NCBI GenBank assembly: GCA_009192285.1
Contig: WBVU01000009.1
Coordinates: 434,001 to 498,000, forward strand
Source of the DNA: Morchella semilibera
Lineage: Eukaryota; Ascomycota; Pezizomycetes; Pezizales; Morchellaceae
Length of the DNA stretch: 64,000 nt
Direction of reading: 5' to 3'
Under the pieces are notes generated by a model, which did no database searches, had not been told where the DNA came from, and saw only the letters and a list, made by a program, of their open reading frames with translations. How positions within the stretch are numbered: the stretch's first letter is position 1; every line of letters begins with the position of its first letter. The translations under genes and the position numbers were made by a program. This document shows, piece by piece, positions 36,292 through 49,539 of the stretch.

Positions 36292-38770
36292 GATGTGAAG
36301 AGGCTCTCGTGAAGGTGCACTTGAATTGTGTAATAGGATTAACTAGATTCATGCAGCATTGTTAGGTATTTGATTAAAGTGTAAAGGTTGAGACTAGAAT
36401 TGATTTGCTTTTCTTCCTTGTACACTTGTATCGCCCGGGCTCGCAATAGTGACTGGTTAGGGATCTGATCTGGCTGCAGCTTACTGTGTAGTAAGTAGTG
36501 GGGGCCAGGTTTTGGTGAATTAGTTATCATTGACACTAGTAATCAATACATGTAACCGGCTGCATGTAACACACCTTACAAGCGACAATCTATACCTAAA
36601 CTATTATTTAGCCCACTGGTACCCAAGCGCACATATACGGCATCATCGAGTTGTGTGTAAACCCACACAATGGAAAGCCTCCGAGATCTACTCATTAGTA
36701 CATAATCTAAGGGGTTCTTTGGTAACTATATATAATCAATCAATCGTCATATTTTTGACGGAAGGATCTATGATATCTAGAGATCGGCATTCTGTTTTAA
36801 AACAAAGTACTACATACTTTAGGTAGAGGTAGAAATACATGCAAGCAGTCCAGTCTGCGGTTACAGCTAGGAATTACAACCATTATATGTATCGGATAGA
36901 GAAATTGCGTAAACCGCGCTCAACGCGGTGGGCACCGCACTACATGTATACATGTACACACATGTAGCATCATAAGTCCCGTCTCCAGACCCTTCTCACT
37001 CGTCCCTCATTGTGTAGAGTCAAGCCAACATAGTCCGGGTACGGTCGATCCTCACTATATGTACATATGTATACAGTGTCCAGAATCTGGACCGCCCGTA
37101 ACCCTTTGAGCCTGAGTGACATGTCCTCAGCGGAGCTTTAACAACGTCGGTGTAGTAGGATAATCGGTAGCATTCACAAAACTTATAAGCATGCACCACG
37201 ATGGCCCGCTGGACGCCATCCCCCTTGAATCATTTAAAATTCGAGTATACCATAACCCCATCACCTATGTATGCAACTACTTTCACAAACCCTCCAGCCA
37301 AAGCCTCCCCCAGACGACCTCAGCCGCGGACTCCTCCCGTCCATAAAGTAAAGAGCATGGACTTCGTTTGCGATGCTAGTGCCCGTCGCGCTAGTTAAGC
37401 CCCGCGTCGACAATTTTCCTAGAAAGGGCGACTGCGCCCTGGAGAACCACCGGCAAGACAGTCCAGGGTCATACCGGCTGCGGAATACAGCTAGAAAGTG
37501 TAATGTTGGTCTGGGTCAACCAGCACAAAAGGTATATATGTAGGGTCGTGCCTGAATCCTACAATGAGAGAAATAAGAAGAGAGTTATATGGGAGTAGAT
37601 AACTCTCTGGGGTGCATATCGTAAGAGGAGGCGGGACGGGCTTCAAGTGAAGTGGTTGATCAGGCACTGTAAAACCAGCGGAAGATCCCCATTGGTGGGG
37701 CCGATAACGATACATGTACAGCCCTAGGGCCAAAGAAAAGAGAAATGGATTCGGCCAATAATAAGGTTTCAAGGAAGACTCATTTGAAGGTGCCTGGAAA
37801 TACTAGAGTTGCCGCAGTAGAAGGGACCGTAGGCGGGAGAGACCGATGACTAGTTAAGTCACGCAAGAGTGTGATGTTGGAGAAATCGACGGAGTTGTGG
37901 AATAAGCAGGAGGTACTTCAAGAAAAAATCAAAGGTCGGCAGAATGCCCTCCTGCGTATGTCGATAAAGATAGGGAAGATGGCAATCCTTCAAGATCTCT
38001 TACACGAGAGGCATCTCGAAATATCGTGTGCTTTTCAGGTGATAGGAAGGTGTATAATAAAGACCTAGGTACTACGCTTCTGGGTGTAACCAAGCTTGAA
38101 TGGATGGTTCCGGTCTGAATTTGAAGGTAGAGGCTTCAGACACTTTTGTAGTGTTGTTTGCTCAACCCACGACGGGAGCTAATGCATGAGTAGGCGGAGC
38201 GGCGAGTCGGGTTGTTAGACGTGTAATATATTTCAACCAATACAAGGGAATTTAGAACTTTATGGGGTATTTTCTACGGAAAGACTAAACAGGATTTCTA
38301 GGGACTACCCTCCATCAACCGCCAAACACCTTTCAATTACAATATAAAGAACTTGACGACCTCGTGACGTTTGGTAATTAAATTTCAACTCGATATACCT
38401 CTCATTGAACATCTATCAATCCATCAATTGACCAACCATTCACCCAATCATTCAATCGGTCAATTAATTACAATAAATAAAATTATATTTAAACCTCTTA
38501 TGAGTCGGGTGATAACTGGTGACGCGCGCTCACAGAAAATCACTCGCTTTGTGAATATGCCAACTTTCTGCTCTACGTGTACTTGGTTCTTGTGGAGAGA
38601 TTTTGTTCTCGGGGTGGGTTTTCAGGTTGAAGAGTCCGTCCTGACGCATAAAAGGCTGGTCCAGCCCGGAGCTGGGATACCCTAGCATACGATGCGGGGA
38701 ACCCAACAGCTCACGACGAAGATCTAACTGCTGCTCTGCATGTATAATCAATGTTAATAATAGCTATATC

Positions 38771-38812
38771 CTTTCCCTCCCTCTCCCTCCCTCTCCCTCC
38801 CTCTCCCTCTCC
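38771..38812. repeat. Pyrimidine microsatellite (CCCTCCCTCT)n
   Basis: About four units of a 10-base C/T repeat lie on the plus strand, so the other strand is pure purine. The context is noncoding. Confidence 0.85.
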
Positions 38813-40656
38813 AAACCCACCTCTTTCCCCTCCCGCAATCCACTGAACCTCACTTCTCATTCCTTCGCCCTCCTTCTACAAATTATTAATTACCAGTCAT
38901 GGATTTATAAATTACAAATTGATTTTTTTAATTATATTTAGTCCCCCCCCCCCGCCTTCCTGTCCGGTCATCGAGGGCAAACTCCGCCTCCGCCCCCCAT
39001 CCGCTCTGTGCCGCACGGCGTATTCATAGGGGGGTGGGGGTGGGGTGGAATATTCCGTGCATATCCTGTGGGAAGAACAGCGCATGCGGGTTGGTAATTG
39101 GGTTCTGGTAGAGTAGGGGGAGTACCTACAGGAAGCTATTTACGGGTTGATGTTGCGGTAGCAGTGATATGTAGGTACGTAGGTATATTCCGACAGCTCT
39201 GGTGTTGGTACTCCCTAGTCGGAACCCAATTCCCCATGTGGGATGGAAGCCCACCGCATAATAAAACTCTACAGCAACATGAATACTATACAATCCACCA
39301 CAGAATAGCCATTTCCGTCGCCCAAAAAGTAAGTTTTAGTATGGCAGAATGGCAGTTTTTATTTCAAATAATCGGCTGCCGAGCGGAGATAGACCGTGCA
39401 GGAATTCTGCTGGGGTAGCTAAGCTTTCTTCACATATGTACTAAACATTCCAGACACCACAGAGCGAGCTCAGACAGACCGGAGGGGTCAGCTGGGAAGC
39501 GAGAGACATGCATGTATGTCTTGGGTAACTATCAAGAGAGAGTAGAATTGTTCTACCCTTCATTCCTCGCCAATCTGGACTGTTAAAGAGAACATTGGCT
39601 ACCTGTTCCTGATTTGGGGCTTGTGGCGGTACATTTTTGAGAGCTTAGCCAATAATCCACAATTCGCTCGTGATCAGGAGGGCAGTTGGGGGAGTGCGAG
39701 GAATGCGCACTAGGCGGTCCGGAAGGCCTTGTTTCAGGTGGTGATTGATGGTGGTGGTGGTGTAGTTGGAGTTTTTGCTTGCTGTAACGACTAGATAAGT
39801 ATTTGTCGAGTGCTGCCTCCTGCAGCCTGAGAATCAACGATTCCTGAATCCGCGGATGTAGAGATAATATGTACATGTATATATATATATATACATGTAT
39901 ATATATATCGAGGTACTGGCTGCTACGTTATCGTGTTATAGATTTGGTGGTAAAGTGCATACAATATGTAAACATAGCTACATAGATAGGGGGACATCAT
40001 GATGTAGTGTAGCATGAAATTACGAGTTACGCCAGGGGGGTGATAAGGCACAGTGTGGTGCAAGCTTGACGATGTATGTATCCAGGGTCTGGTCTTATCT
40101 TAGAAGTGCAGAAGAGGGGCGTTAATCGTGATGGCCCTGTCACCGGGAAGAGTGAGTAGGTAGGCCTAGGTAGCTAACACCACAACATCAACTGGTAAAA
40201 TGGGTACCTGGAGAGGAGGTACCTGGCGCTTCATTCTGGATAGAGTGACCTGAAGGTTGTTGTGTGGTGTCTCATCTGCACAACTTCTGTCTCTCGCTAC
40301 CTTCGCTGATTGGAAATCGCATATGAAACCCCTGTCTGTGGATCTTTGGCTTGGCGAGTAACATCTCGTAGCGTTGCAGAGTTTATTTTATGCGAGAATA
40401 GCAACAGTCAGTGGGTGGCACTTGCGACACCTGACTGTCCGTGTTCTGTCAGTTTCATCTTCGCACTTCTCTCTCCCCCACCCCCCCCTCCCCCCCTCCA
40501 TCGTACAAACAAATTCCTCAAGGTACTTCCTTTACCCACACCGGATCATCAATACCAGTGAATTACATATTCACTGCTAGTGGGGCACTGCTGCGAATTC
40601 TACAAAGGTCTAATTCACTCCCCGCCACTTCCATCTTGCCGCCCGGTCAAACCACG

Positions 40657-40822
40657 GTAAGTGCTCTAAATACCCCCCCCCCTTCCATGGCCCTACCTAC
40701 CTACCCTCCCCGAGATACCCTCTCCGAGATACCCCTCCCCCCCAATATACCCTCATCAGCTTTTCTTCTACTCCGGCAGTAATTTTCTGATAATCTCGGT
40801 GAATATTCTTTTTTCCTTCTAG
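40657..40822 (+). other. Probable 5'-UTR intron of the NOL8-like gene
   Basis: The donor CACG|GTAAGT at 40657 and the acceptor TTTTTTCCTTCTAG ending at 40822 lie just 10 bases before the ATG at 40833. The upstream promoter has a C-rich pyrimidine tract (about 40465-40500). The interior has no coding potential. Confidence 0.55.
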
Positions 40823-40832
40823 CGGTTTAGGA

Positions 40833-42836
40833 ATGGCTAGTCCCTCATCTGAACAACAACTAAAATCCAAAAAACAAGTTCTCGCACAGACCGAGACCGA
40901 GTCTGTAAGGCTACACATCGCGCCGTTGACACCGGAGACTACTGCTTCATTGATCCCCGAGTCTGTGCTTGACGAGGCTACCCGAAAGAGCCTAAGTTAC
41001 CACACCATCCAGACGTTCCCGGAGAACTCGTACGCATTCATCAATTTACCCAAGGCTCAGGCCGAAAAACTAAAGAAGCGCCTCAACGGATCTGTTTTTC
41101 GCGGGGTCAAAGTCCGTGTTGAAGAGGCTAGGCCCGAAACGTGGGTGAAGCATCCCGAGGCCGAAGAAAATATGGACGCCGAAAGCGCAAAGAAGGCGAG
41201 AAAGGAGGAGAGGAAGGAAAAGAGGAAGAGAAGCAAGGCTGAAGGCGAGCCGAAGGTTAAAAAGAGAAAGAAGGGCGAAGACGGTATCCTTGAGGGAATT
41301 GAACTCCCTGAAGGAAGGAAGGTGCAGCGTGGCTGGACGAAGCCCGCTGTGCCTACTGGTGTCTCTGCAAAGTACGCTGGTAAATCATCCTCGTCCGCAA
41401 AGAAGACAGAGGATGAATCCAAGCGCGAATGCCTCTTCAAGACTCCTCTACCCCCCAACAAGGCCACACCAAAAGATGCGAAAAAGAAGGACAAAGAGGA
41501 AAAGAAAGAGAAAAAAGACAAAAAGAAACGCAAGAGAGAGGTAGTCGTCAAAGAATTCAAGAACAACACCAAATTTCCCCAATTCCTGAGGGTCAGCCAG
41601 CTCGACAAAAACCAGGCCAATGAGAAGATGGCGAGCGAGTATTTCGAGGGCGTCGGCTGGGTAAACGCAAAGGGCGATGTGGTAGAGGAAGAGAAGGTCA
41701 AGAAGAGGCCCTCCAAGGTTGCACAGACAGAGGTTGAAGTACCGGAATCAGCAAATGCACCAGAGGATGTAGATGTCACTGATGCCGTAGGTGCATCGGA
41801 GAGTGACGATGACGATGAGGTTATGGTTGATGCAGCTAATACTGTCTCTACCGAAACCAAGGCAGAGAGCGAAGACGATTCTAGCGCAGAATCTGAAGCT
41901 GAAGCCGAAGCTGACTCCTCGTCATCTGAATCCTCGGGCTCTGAATCCGATGGAGAGGAAACCGAAAAGACGTCCCCCATCACCCCACTCACCCCCGTCT
42001 CGCCCACCAAGCCAATCCGGACCGCCTCCACTACCTCCCCCAAGGCCGCCACCCCAGCGCTGCAGATCACCATCCCCACAACCACCAATCCCCCCGTCCA
42101 GGCCATCCACCCTCTTGAAGCCATCTACAAACCCACTGCCAAACCCCCCACCACAATTCTCCAGGTCAACACCAACACCGCACCCTCTCCCGCCTCCGCC
42201 GTCGAAACCTCCACCTTCAAATTCGGCTTCGGCGCCGACGAGTCTGATGGTGAAGAACCCGTTCCCCAGGTTCCCTTTCGCGACCGGTATCGCTCTGCGG
42301 CCCCCACACCCGATACTGCAATTGGCCATCGAAAGTTTTTCCCTGACGACGACGATGGCACAGCCCATGGTGGGAGACTGGGGTTCGTGCCGTCGACACC
42401 GAGGGTCGTAGGCGGATTCCCGGGTGGGAATGAGTTGCTGGCGGCTAGAAGAGATTCGACGCCATATACGCCGTCTACAGAGTCTCCGCTGCTGTTCGCA
42501 CATAGCGAGAGTAGGTTTCTGGGCGCGCTGAGTGTGTGGTCGAAGCTGCCCGCACCAAAGATACTTTCGCAGACTGAAGAGGAGCCCGCTGAGGGGGAAG
42601 AAGAAGAGGAGGTACAAGGAAAAAAGGGAAAGAAGAAGAGGAAGGCAAGCGCCGTGGAGGAGAGCGAAGAGACTCCGACCGGTGAGAAGTCGGTAGCGGA
42701 AATTTGGACAGAGAAATTTCATGAGAATAGGGGCGAGTGGAATCGTGCGTGGAAGAATAGGAGGAGAGAGGCTGTAAAACAGAGTAAGAAGAAGGAGGCC
42801 GCGGGGAATCCAGGGTCGAGGAGGGTTGCGGCGTGA
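40833..42836 (+). CDS. Nucleolar RRM protein, NOL8-like / 'SRP40-like' (ribosome biogenesis)
   Basis: A single coding exon of 667 codons. An atypical RNA-recognition motif spans about residues 25-102 (RLHIAPLTPE at its start, NSYAFINLPKAQAEKLKKRL, and GVKVRVEEARPE at its end). A very Lys/Arg-rich block follows (KKARKEERKEKRKRSK), then acidic Ser/Asp/Glu tracts (residues about 320-380) and a Pro/Thr-rich linker. The C-terminus has AEIWTEKFHENRGEWNRAWK, a motif I associate with fungal proteins annotated as 'suppressor protein SRP40', and a basic end. Alternating basic and acidic tracts are typical of nucleolar assembly factors. Neighbouring Bfr2 and RIO2 genes also act in ribosome biogenesis. 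The NOL8 relationship is inferred from layout and not checked by alignment. Overlapping minus-strand ORFs (41057-42124, 41922-42722) are shadows of the repetitive acidic/basic codons. Confidence 0.75.
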   Translation: MASPSSEQQLKSKKQVLAQTETESVRLHIAPLTPETTASLIPESVLDEATRKSLSYHTIQTFPENSYAFINLPKAQAEKLKKRLNGSVFRGVKVRVEEARPETWVKHPEAEENMDAESAKKARKEERKEKRKRSKAEGEPKVKKRKKGEDGILEGIELPEGRKVQRGWTKPAVPTGVSAKYAGKSSSSAKKTEDESKRECLFKTPLPPNKATPKDAKKKDKEEKKEKKDKKKRKREVVVKEFKNNTKFPQFLRVSQLDKNQANEKMASEYFEGVGWVNAKGDVVEEEKVKKRPSKVAQTEVEVPESANAPEDVDVTDAVGASESDDDDEVMVDAANTVSTETKAESEDDSSAESEAEAEADSSSSESSGSESDGEETEKTSPITPLTPVSPTKPIRTASTTSPKAATPALQITIPTTTNPPVQAIHPLEAIYKPTAKPPTTILQVNTNTAPSPASAVETSTFKFGFGADESDGEEPVPQVPFRDRYRSAAPTPDTAIGHRKFFPDDDDGTAHGGRLGFVPSTPRVVGGFPGGNELLAARRDSTPYTPSTESPLLFAHSESRFLGALSVWSKLPAPKILSQTEEEPAEGEEEEEVQGKKGKKKRKASAVEESEETPTGEKSVAEIWTEKFHENRGEWNRAWKNRRREAVKQSKKKEAAGNPGSRRVAA

Positions 42837-43260
42837 GAAGGGGGACTGGGAAATTCAAGCATAACGATCGTGGGAGTGTCTCATTTAGATTTTTTTTTTT
42901 TACTGTAGTTAGTGTTTAAATACCAGTGGGAATCTTTTTTGCCTTGCGTTATGCCGGCCTGGGGACGTCTTTAAAATCATCAGTCCTGAACGAGAGTAAT
43001 CGTATATGTGTGTGTGTGTGGGGGGGGGGGGTTGTGCTGTATGATATCATACAAAATTAATGCACTTATATACAAGACAGACGTCTTCTAAGAACAGACA
43101 TATAACAAGGGGCATAAAAGCCATTCCATAGATTGGAAGTTTTATTTACACCAGCCCAAAGATTTAAAAGTGCGAATCTTGAATACATGCTATGACTTGA
43201 TATAATAAGAGGGGCCTAAAAACGATAATTCTCGAATATACATGTAGTGCCCGCCCGCCC
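42837..43260. other. Convergent 3' intergenic
   Basis: Short gap between convergent genes. It holds T-rich (42890-42901) and (TG)n-(G)n tracts (about 43008-43031) and a TACATGTA copy at about 43239. No gene. Confidence 0.6.
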
Positions 43261-43995
43261 TCACGTCTGCGGCGCCTCACCCCAGGCAAGATTCATACGT
43301 CCATTCGGCGGCACATATGATTCAATGGCAGTTATAACCTCACTAGGAGTTGTGGCTATCCTCAAAATCCTCTTGTCTCCTCTTCCACAAACCCATTGCT
43401 ATAGAAGTCCTCCATCATCTTTAAGAAGTTATCGAAGAACCCCTCAACATTAAAGAGCACAATTGGCTTCGCGTGGATCCCAATTTGACTCTGTTTTTTC
43501 TGGCGTTAGCTCGGTTCAATATCTGTGGACCTGACTTGGGAAATAGATTGCATACCCAGGTAATGATCTCCACTAGCTCGTCCAGGGTGCCAAATCCGCC
43601 CGGCAGAGCAACGAAGGCGTCACTGACTTTGGCCATCTCGTTCTTCCGCTCATGCATGCTCTCCACCACCACAACAGTACCAATATCCATCTCGCCTTCC
43701 TGTAGTAATAATCTTATTAGTGGACTTATGATTTACAGCAAAGATAATTGAATTGGGAGCTTCCTACCACTTCACGTCGGATAAGAGCTCTTGGGATGAT
43801 CCCATGCACCTCCCCCCCTTTATCAAACAACGTCTTCGCAACTGCGCCCATCAGACCTCGATTCCCGCCGCCGTAGACCAGGCCCCACGACTGTTGGTAC
43901 AGTGCTTCTGCTAGACCCTCGGCGGCCACGGTGAATTTTGGGTTTGTTCCTGGCCGCGAGGCGCAGAAGACACATACTCGTTTTTCGGAGGCCAT
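43261..43995 (-). CDS. LOG-family phosphoribohydrolase ('lysine decarboxylase-like') with a single-base frameshift
   Basis: Three exons on the minus strand: 43995-43768, 43699-43556 and 43490-43261. Exons 1 and 2 read [41 protein letters not shown] (about 90-95) and PGGFGTLDE (109-117): the family signature for cytokinin riboside 5'-monophosphate phosphoribohydrolases. Exon 3 continues [20 protein letters not shown] to FVEEETRG, then hits TGA at 43362-43364. The expected tail ([20 protein letters not shown] and [12 protein letters not shown]) follows in another frame and ends with TGA at 43261-43263. One missing base near 43366-43372 explains this; restored length would be about 200 residues. 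The catalytic motifs are upstream of the lesion, so a truncated product might still fold. The lesion could be a recent mutation or a consensus error. In fungi LOG enzymes may make cytokinins or remove damaged nucleotides. Confidence 0.85.
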
Positions 43996-45009
43996 TTTAT
44001 CGCTTCGAGATCGCAAGTTGCTTTGAGGGGGTGAGCTTGGAGTGATAGATGAGAGCTCATATAAATACGATTCATACGTACCTACGTCGACTAAGAAGAC
44101 ACATATATACCTGGGCTCTTGACTCAGAGTCGGAATGTCTGATCGTCCAGCTTTCGGCCTTGGTTGGGGATGGCGTGCCGTGCCAGTTGTATCCGCGATG
44201 CAGAACAGCTGCCTAGCGAGAGATAAGGACGGCTATGAACGCATGGGCACGGTGCGGCCCTAATAGGTATGGGCCACAATAGTAACAGAGTCATTATTTA
44301 TGAAAGAAATTGGGGGCGGAATGGCAGAGGCCCTGGCCGTCTCCTCAGCGCCTAGCGACTACATGACTCCTAAGAAAACATACATGCAAGGAAGCATCCT
44401 TTGGGAATGACGATACTAAGTTCTCCTCGCCCAGCTAGATTCGTGGTCTTCTCTATAGAGATGCAGGGCCGTGCGCTTGCCATCATGGTACTGTAACTAC
44501 ATGTAGAGTACATGTAGCTAATTATTAGAGAACCAATCAGATCTCGACATTTAACAAAAGTGGGTTGGTAACTTACTAGGAAGATCAGTAGGTTAGAGTA
44601 GATCTATCTAGCGTATATACAGTTCCTGCAGTCAGCTTCAGCTACTCTATTTTGCATATATTATATGAGGTAGAGTGTGTACCTTCTCACAGAGGTAGAG
44701 GTTTCAAGTAAGTATACATATACGATTTTACACCATTCCATAAAAGGTACAGTCTCATATCGACGTAATCATCTCATGACCTGTTATGAGATGTGAGCGC
44801 TGTCCACCAGTCAGCGCAATAGAAATCATAATTAGAAATTGAATGACCGCAAGTTCTCGCTATCGTACTCTGTCTTTGCGGAGGAGTAGTAGCTACGCCA
44901 AGACCATGTCCCCGTCAGGACTAGTGCGGCTCAACTTTTTTGTTGCCAAGGATGTGTAGGGCTTCACCTTTTTTTTTCCCTCTATTCGTAATCTACACTC
45001 ACCACCACA
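43996..45009. other. Divergent intergenic between LOG and BFR2
   Basis: No gene. Two adjacent TACATGTA palindromes sit at about 44500 and 44510. A T-rich pyrimidine tract (about 44970-44985) lies directly before the BFR2 ATG, as in many fungal promoters. Confidence 0.55.
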
Positions 45010-46962
45010 ATGCCTTCAACAAAGCCCCGATCAGCACTTTCATTGACTGAGCAGCTTGCGTTACTAGAGAACCCTGCACCGACCGGTAAATCAAATCCGT
45101 CAAACCATTGTGCATGTGTGTAGTTGCTTACAAGCTTCAATCTAGATTTCGATCCTGAGGCACCGGAGGAAGAGCATTGGGATGGCAGCGAAAATTCTGA
45201 AGGAAGTGAGAACGAGGGAGAGCATACCGGAAGGGAGCACTATGTCGCCGTAGGGTAAGGAACTTCTTATCGTCAATGTTCTTATCCATATTTTCCTAGC
45301 GGCCTGACAATGAAGTAGAAAGAGTAAACTACGAAAAGAGCACACCTTATTACTGGACCCAAAATATACCGGGGCTAAAATCAGTCGCGATAAACTATAC
45401 GACTCGGAAGACGAAGAGACGCAAGATTCTGGAGATTCTAAAGATGAAGAAGGCGAAAGGTCGGGTGCCGAATCAACCGGGGGTGCCGGGTTTAACAGTG
45501 AGGACGATATTCGGGTCGGCACACCACTCAGTGGCGAGGACGACGAAATCGATAGCGACGATGCCCTAGGAAGTGAGGAGGAAAGATTTGCCAACTTCAA
45601 ATTTATGGGGAGTTCTAAGGTCCCCCAAACGAATGCCGTAGCAGGTTCTAGTGGGGAAAGTTCTGGGGGCGAAGAGGAAGGTGACGATGAGGTTGATGGG
45701 TATGAAGACGGGGGGAGGCGTGGTGAAGAGGATGGGAGTGAAAGCTCTGACGAAGAAGGCCTAGAAGAAGCAGAGGACGGTGACAATAGTGAAGAGGATG
45801 AAAGTGAAGAGGATGAAGATAATCAGGAGGAGGAGCTCGAGCGGAGGGCGCAATTACGAAAAATGATGGCTGAAGAGCAAAAGTATGAGATTCCCAGCAT
45901 CCTATCTTGACTCTATTTCTAAAAATTTTTAGGAACGTGGTTAAGAGCATCTCCAAAGCAGCAAGAGCAGACGCGGACAAAGGTTCTGCTGTCAGGCAAC
46001 AACAGGTAATAAGAGCGTACTCTTCTCCTAGGCCTATAACACTATACTAATATACAATAGAAAACTTTTGATTCATTCCTTAGTATTCGAATCAAGCTTC
46101 AAAGGGCTTTAATATCTACAAATTCTTTACCAGAAGAGCCAGCCGAGTCAGAATCATGGAAAGCCGCTGAAGGCGCTGCATTAAAGCTATGGAACATCCT
46201 CCATGATCTCCGCTCTGATCTTTCAGATTCAAGGGCCGGAAACAAACGGAAATGTGATGAGAACACCGTCGACACAACAGAAGCTCTTGCTACTAAAATG
46301 CGCAGACTTGATTGTGATGCTACTATCTGGCGGGAAACAACACTTGACAAATGGTCTGGAAAGACCCAGGGTGTTTCTGCAGCTAACCTCGGAAAGAAAT
46401 TGAACAATTCCTCTACCCCTCGCTCCCTTACAGCCTCAATCAGTGAGACATTTACCTCTGATCAGGACCGGTTGATCACACGTACCCGTACCCCGCGATC
46501 TATGGCCCCTGGATGTACCGAAGTTGAGCATCCTGAGATCTTCGATGATGCGGATTTCTACCAACTCCTTCTCAAGGCACTGGTAGATAGACGAATGGTA
46601 GATGGCGGCGCAGAATCAGGCGCGGGCGCCATAACATGGACAACTGCCATGCGTGATTCGAAGAAGAAGAAGGTTGTGGACACCAAAGCGAGTAAAGGAA
46701 GAAAGCTGCGATATCAAGTGCAAGAGAAGATTCAGAACTTCATGGCTCCCTTGGAAAATAATACCTGGCATGAACAACAGATTGAGTATGATTCACTATT
46801 GCTATCTCCTCGAATACTATTGAGCTCGACACTAATGTGTACTTTTTGTGTAGTGAGCTGTTTTCTAGTTTATTGGGCCAAAAGGTCAAGGTCGATGAAG
46901 ATGAAGAGGGTGAGGATGAAGATGATGTTGAAATGGATGGGTTGCGACTATTTAGGAGTTAA
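45010..46962 (+). CDS. BFR2: Bfr2/AATF/TRB family 40S ribosome-biogenesis factor
   Basis: Six exons: 45010-45085, 45146-45254, 45319-45882, 45933-46005, 46061-46785 and 46854-46962. All are in phase, giving 551 residues. The start MPSTKPRSALSLTEQLALLE is typical. Landmarks are DFDPEAPEE, a motif with KSKLRKEHTLLLDPKYTGAK, a long Asp/Glu/Ser acidic centre (residues about 100-240), then the AATF leucine-zipper region (TFDSFLSIRIKLQRALISTN). The C-terminal TRAUB domain contains HPEIFDDADFYQLLLKALVD and DTKASKGRKLRYQVQEKIQN. In yeast Bfr2 belongs to the early small-subunit processome with Enp2 and Lcp5 in the nucleolus; its loss blocks early 18S rRNA cleavages. RIO2, which acts later on pre-40S, is the next gene on the same strand, 771 bases on, with its own promoter. 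Confidence 0.95.
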
Positions 46963-47733
46963 TAAAATCTCCCCATTTACACCTTGATTGTAGATTTACC
47001 AAGTCAAAACCGTTCTAGCTGGTTTACATTTCTCATACCCTAAAGGATCACCTATTGGGTTGATATGCTGTTAATAAATAATATGGCCCACTATGAGACC
47101 CCTCCGGTTTGGGCTTATTCGACGTGAGCTGAAGCTATTCGGAAAGACTATATCCTTTTAGAACTCCCAGCCTGGTTCAATTTTGATTTGTATGGCCGTT
47201 ATTTACCTATAAACCCCTCATTCACTTCTCTTCCTCCTCTGTCGGCCTGGCTCGAGTAATATCACTAGCAGGGCTTGAGGTTTAGGAGAACCAAACCAAT
47301 TCTAGCTTGTGCCGAGTCTTGACTTAGACTAATTCATTGCTGCTGCGGGGGTTTCGGGGCTTTTATTGTGCATATGCATGCGTCGGAATAAAGTTTATAT
47401 GCGTTCCCCCGACCGTTGCTTAGTAGATACATGTATCTCTATCTACCGCCCGTTTGCATTTCAATGCACATGTACCTACATGAATACATACTGATCTTGC
47501 CAGCTATGGGTGGCATCACAACTGATAAGCCACAGAAAAATGGTGTGGCTTACGCTGCGAACCTGCTAGTAGGTAATTGCTTGGGATATTAGGGTTAGGT
47601 TTACATCTCTATGAGGCTCTGCGAGACCCTAGCAAGAATAAAAAAAAACCTTGACCCCACCAACCCCGCTAGACATCACGACCAATTTAACGAAACGAAG
47701 ACTCGCTGACCTTAAAAAAGAAATTACGAAAAT
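46963..47733. other. Intergenic between BFR2 and RIO2
   Basis: No gene. One TACATGTA copy lies at about 47427. An A-rich stretch (about 47640-47650) lies upstream of the RIO2 start. Confidence 0.55.
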
Positions 47734-49128
<1,395 letters not shown>

Positions 49129-49539
49129 GATTTATTCAAATGGGATATTTGGCGTTTAGGTTCTTTAAAATCTTACCTTAGTGTCCATTGGAATAGCCTT
49201 CGAACTAAACCCCACTTATTATCTTGAATCAATAGCTGGTTGAGTGACATGTGACACTAGGTAAAAAGATTTCCCTAAGGCCTGGTCAAATTACTACCAA
49301 AGTCGACCTCCAAAGGCCTAGCTATTTGGTCGTAAGTCAATCCTTATTTCTACTAAGCAATAAATATCAAATAAATTCAAACCATATTTTAGCGCAAATA
49401 CATGCATGAAATCTACATGTTGCCTTGTAGGTTAAGTACATACATCAACAAGATATCAAGAGAGGTAAAAAAGCAACTACCACGAACTCAGAGAAAGGTA
49501 TGCCCAATGCCCCTCCACAAAAAAAATCCCCCCTTTGTC
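49129..49539. other. Convergent 3' intergenic
   Basis: Gap between the 3' ends of RIO2 and the Zn2Cys6 gene. AT-rich, no gene, no notable repeat. Confidence 0.6.

Larger units (their letters stand above)
36292..40832. other. Gene desert (about 4.5 kb)
   Basis: No gene is supported. It contains TACATGTA copies at about 36543, 36943-36957 (two), 37711 and 39871-39899 (two flanking a (TA)n run), a CCCTCCCTCT microsatellite, poly-C and poly-G tracts (about 38943-38954, 39030-39046), and a pyrimidine-rich promoter plus leader intron before the NOL8-like gene. Confidence 0.5.

Noticed and set aside
41057-42722. Minus-strand ORFs of 355 and 266 codons opposite the NOL8-like gene
   Set aside because: Ser/Phe- and Gly-rich text arises from Lys/Glu/Ser/Pro codons of the plus-strand protein; no motif of its own.
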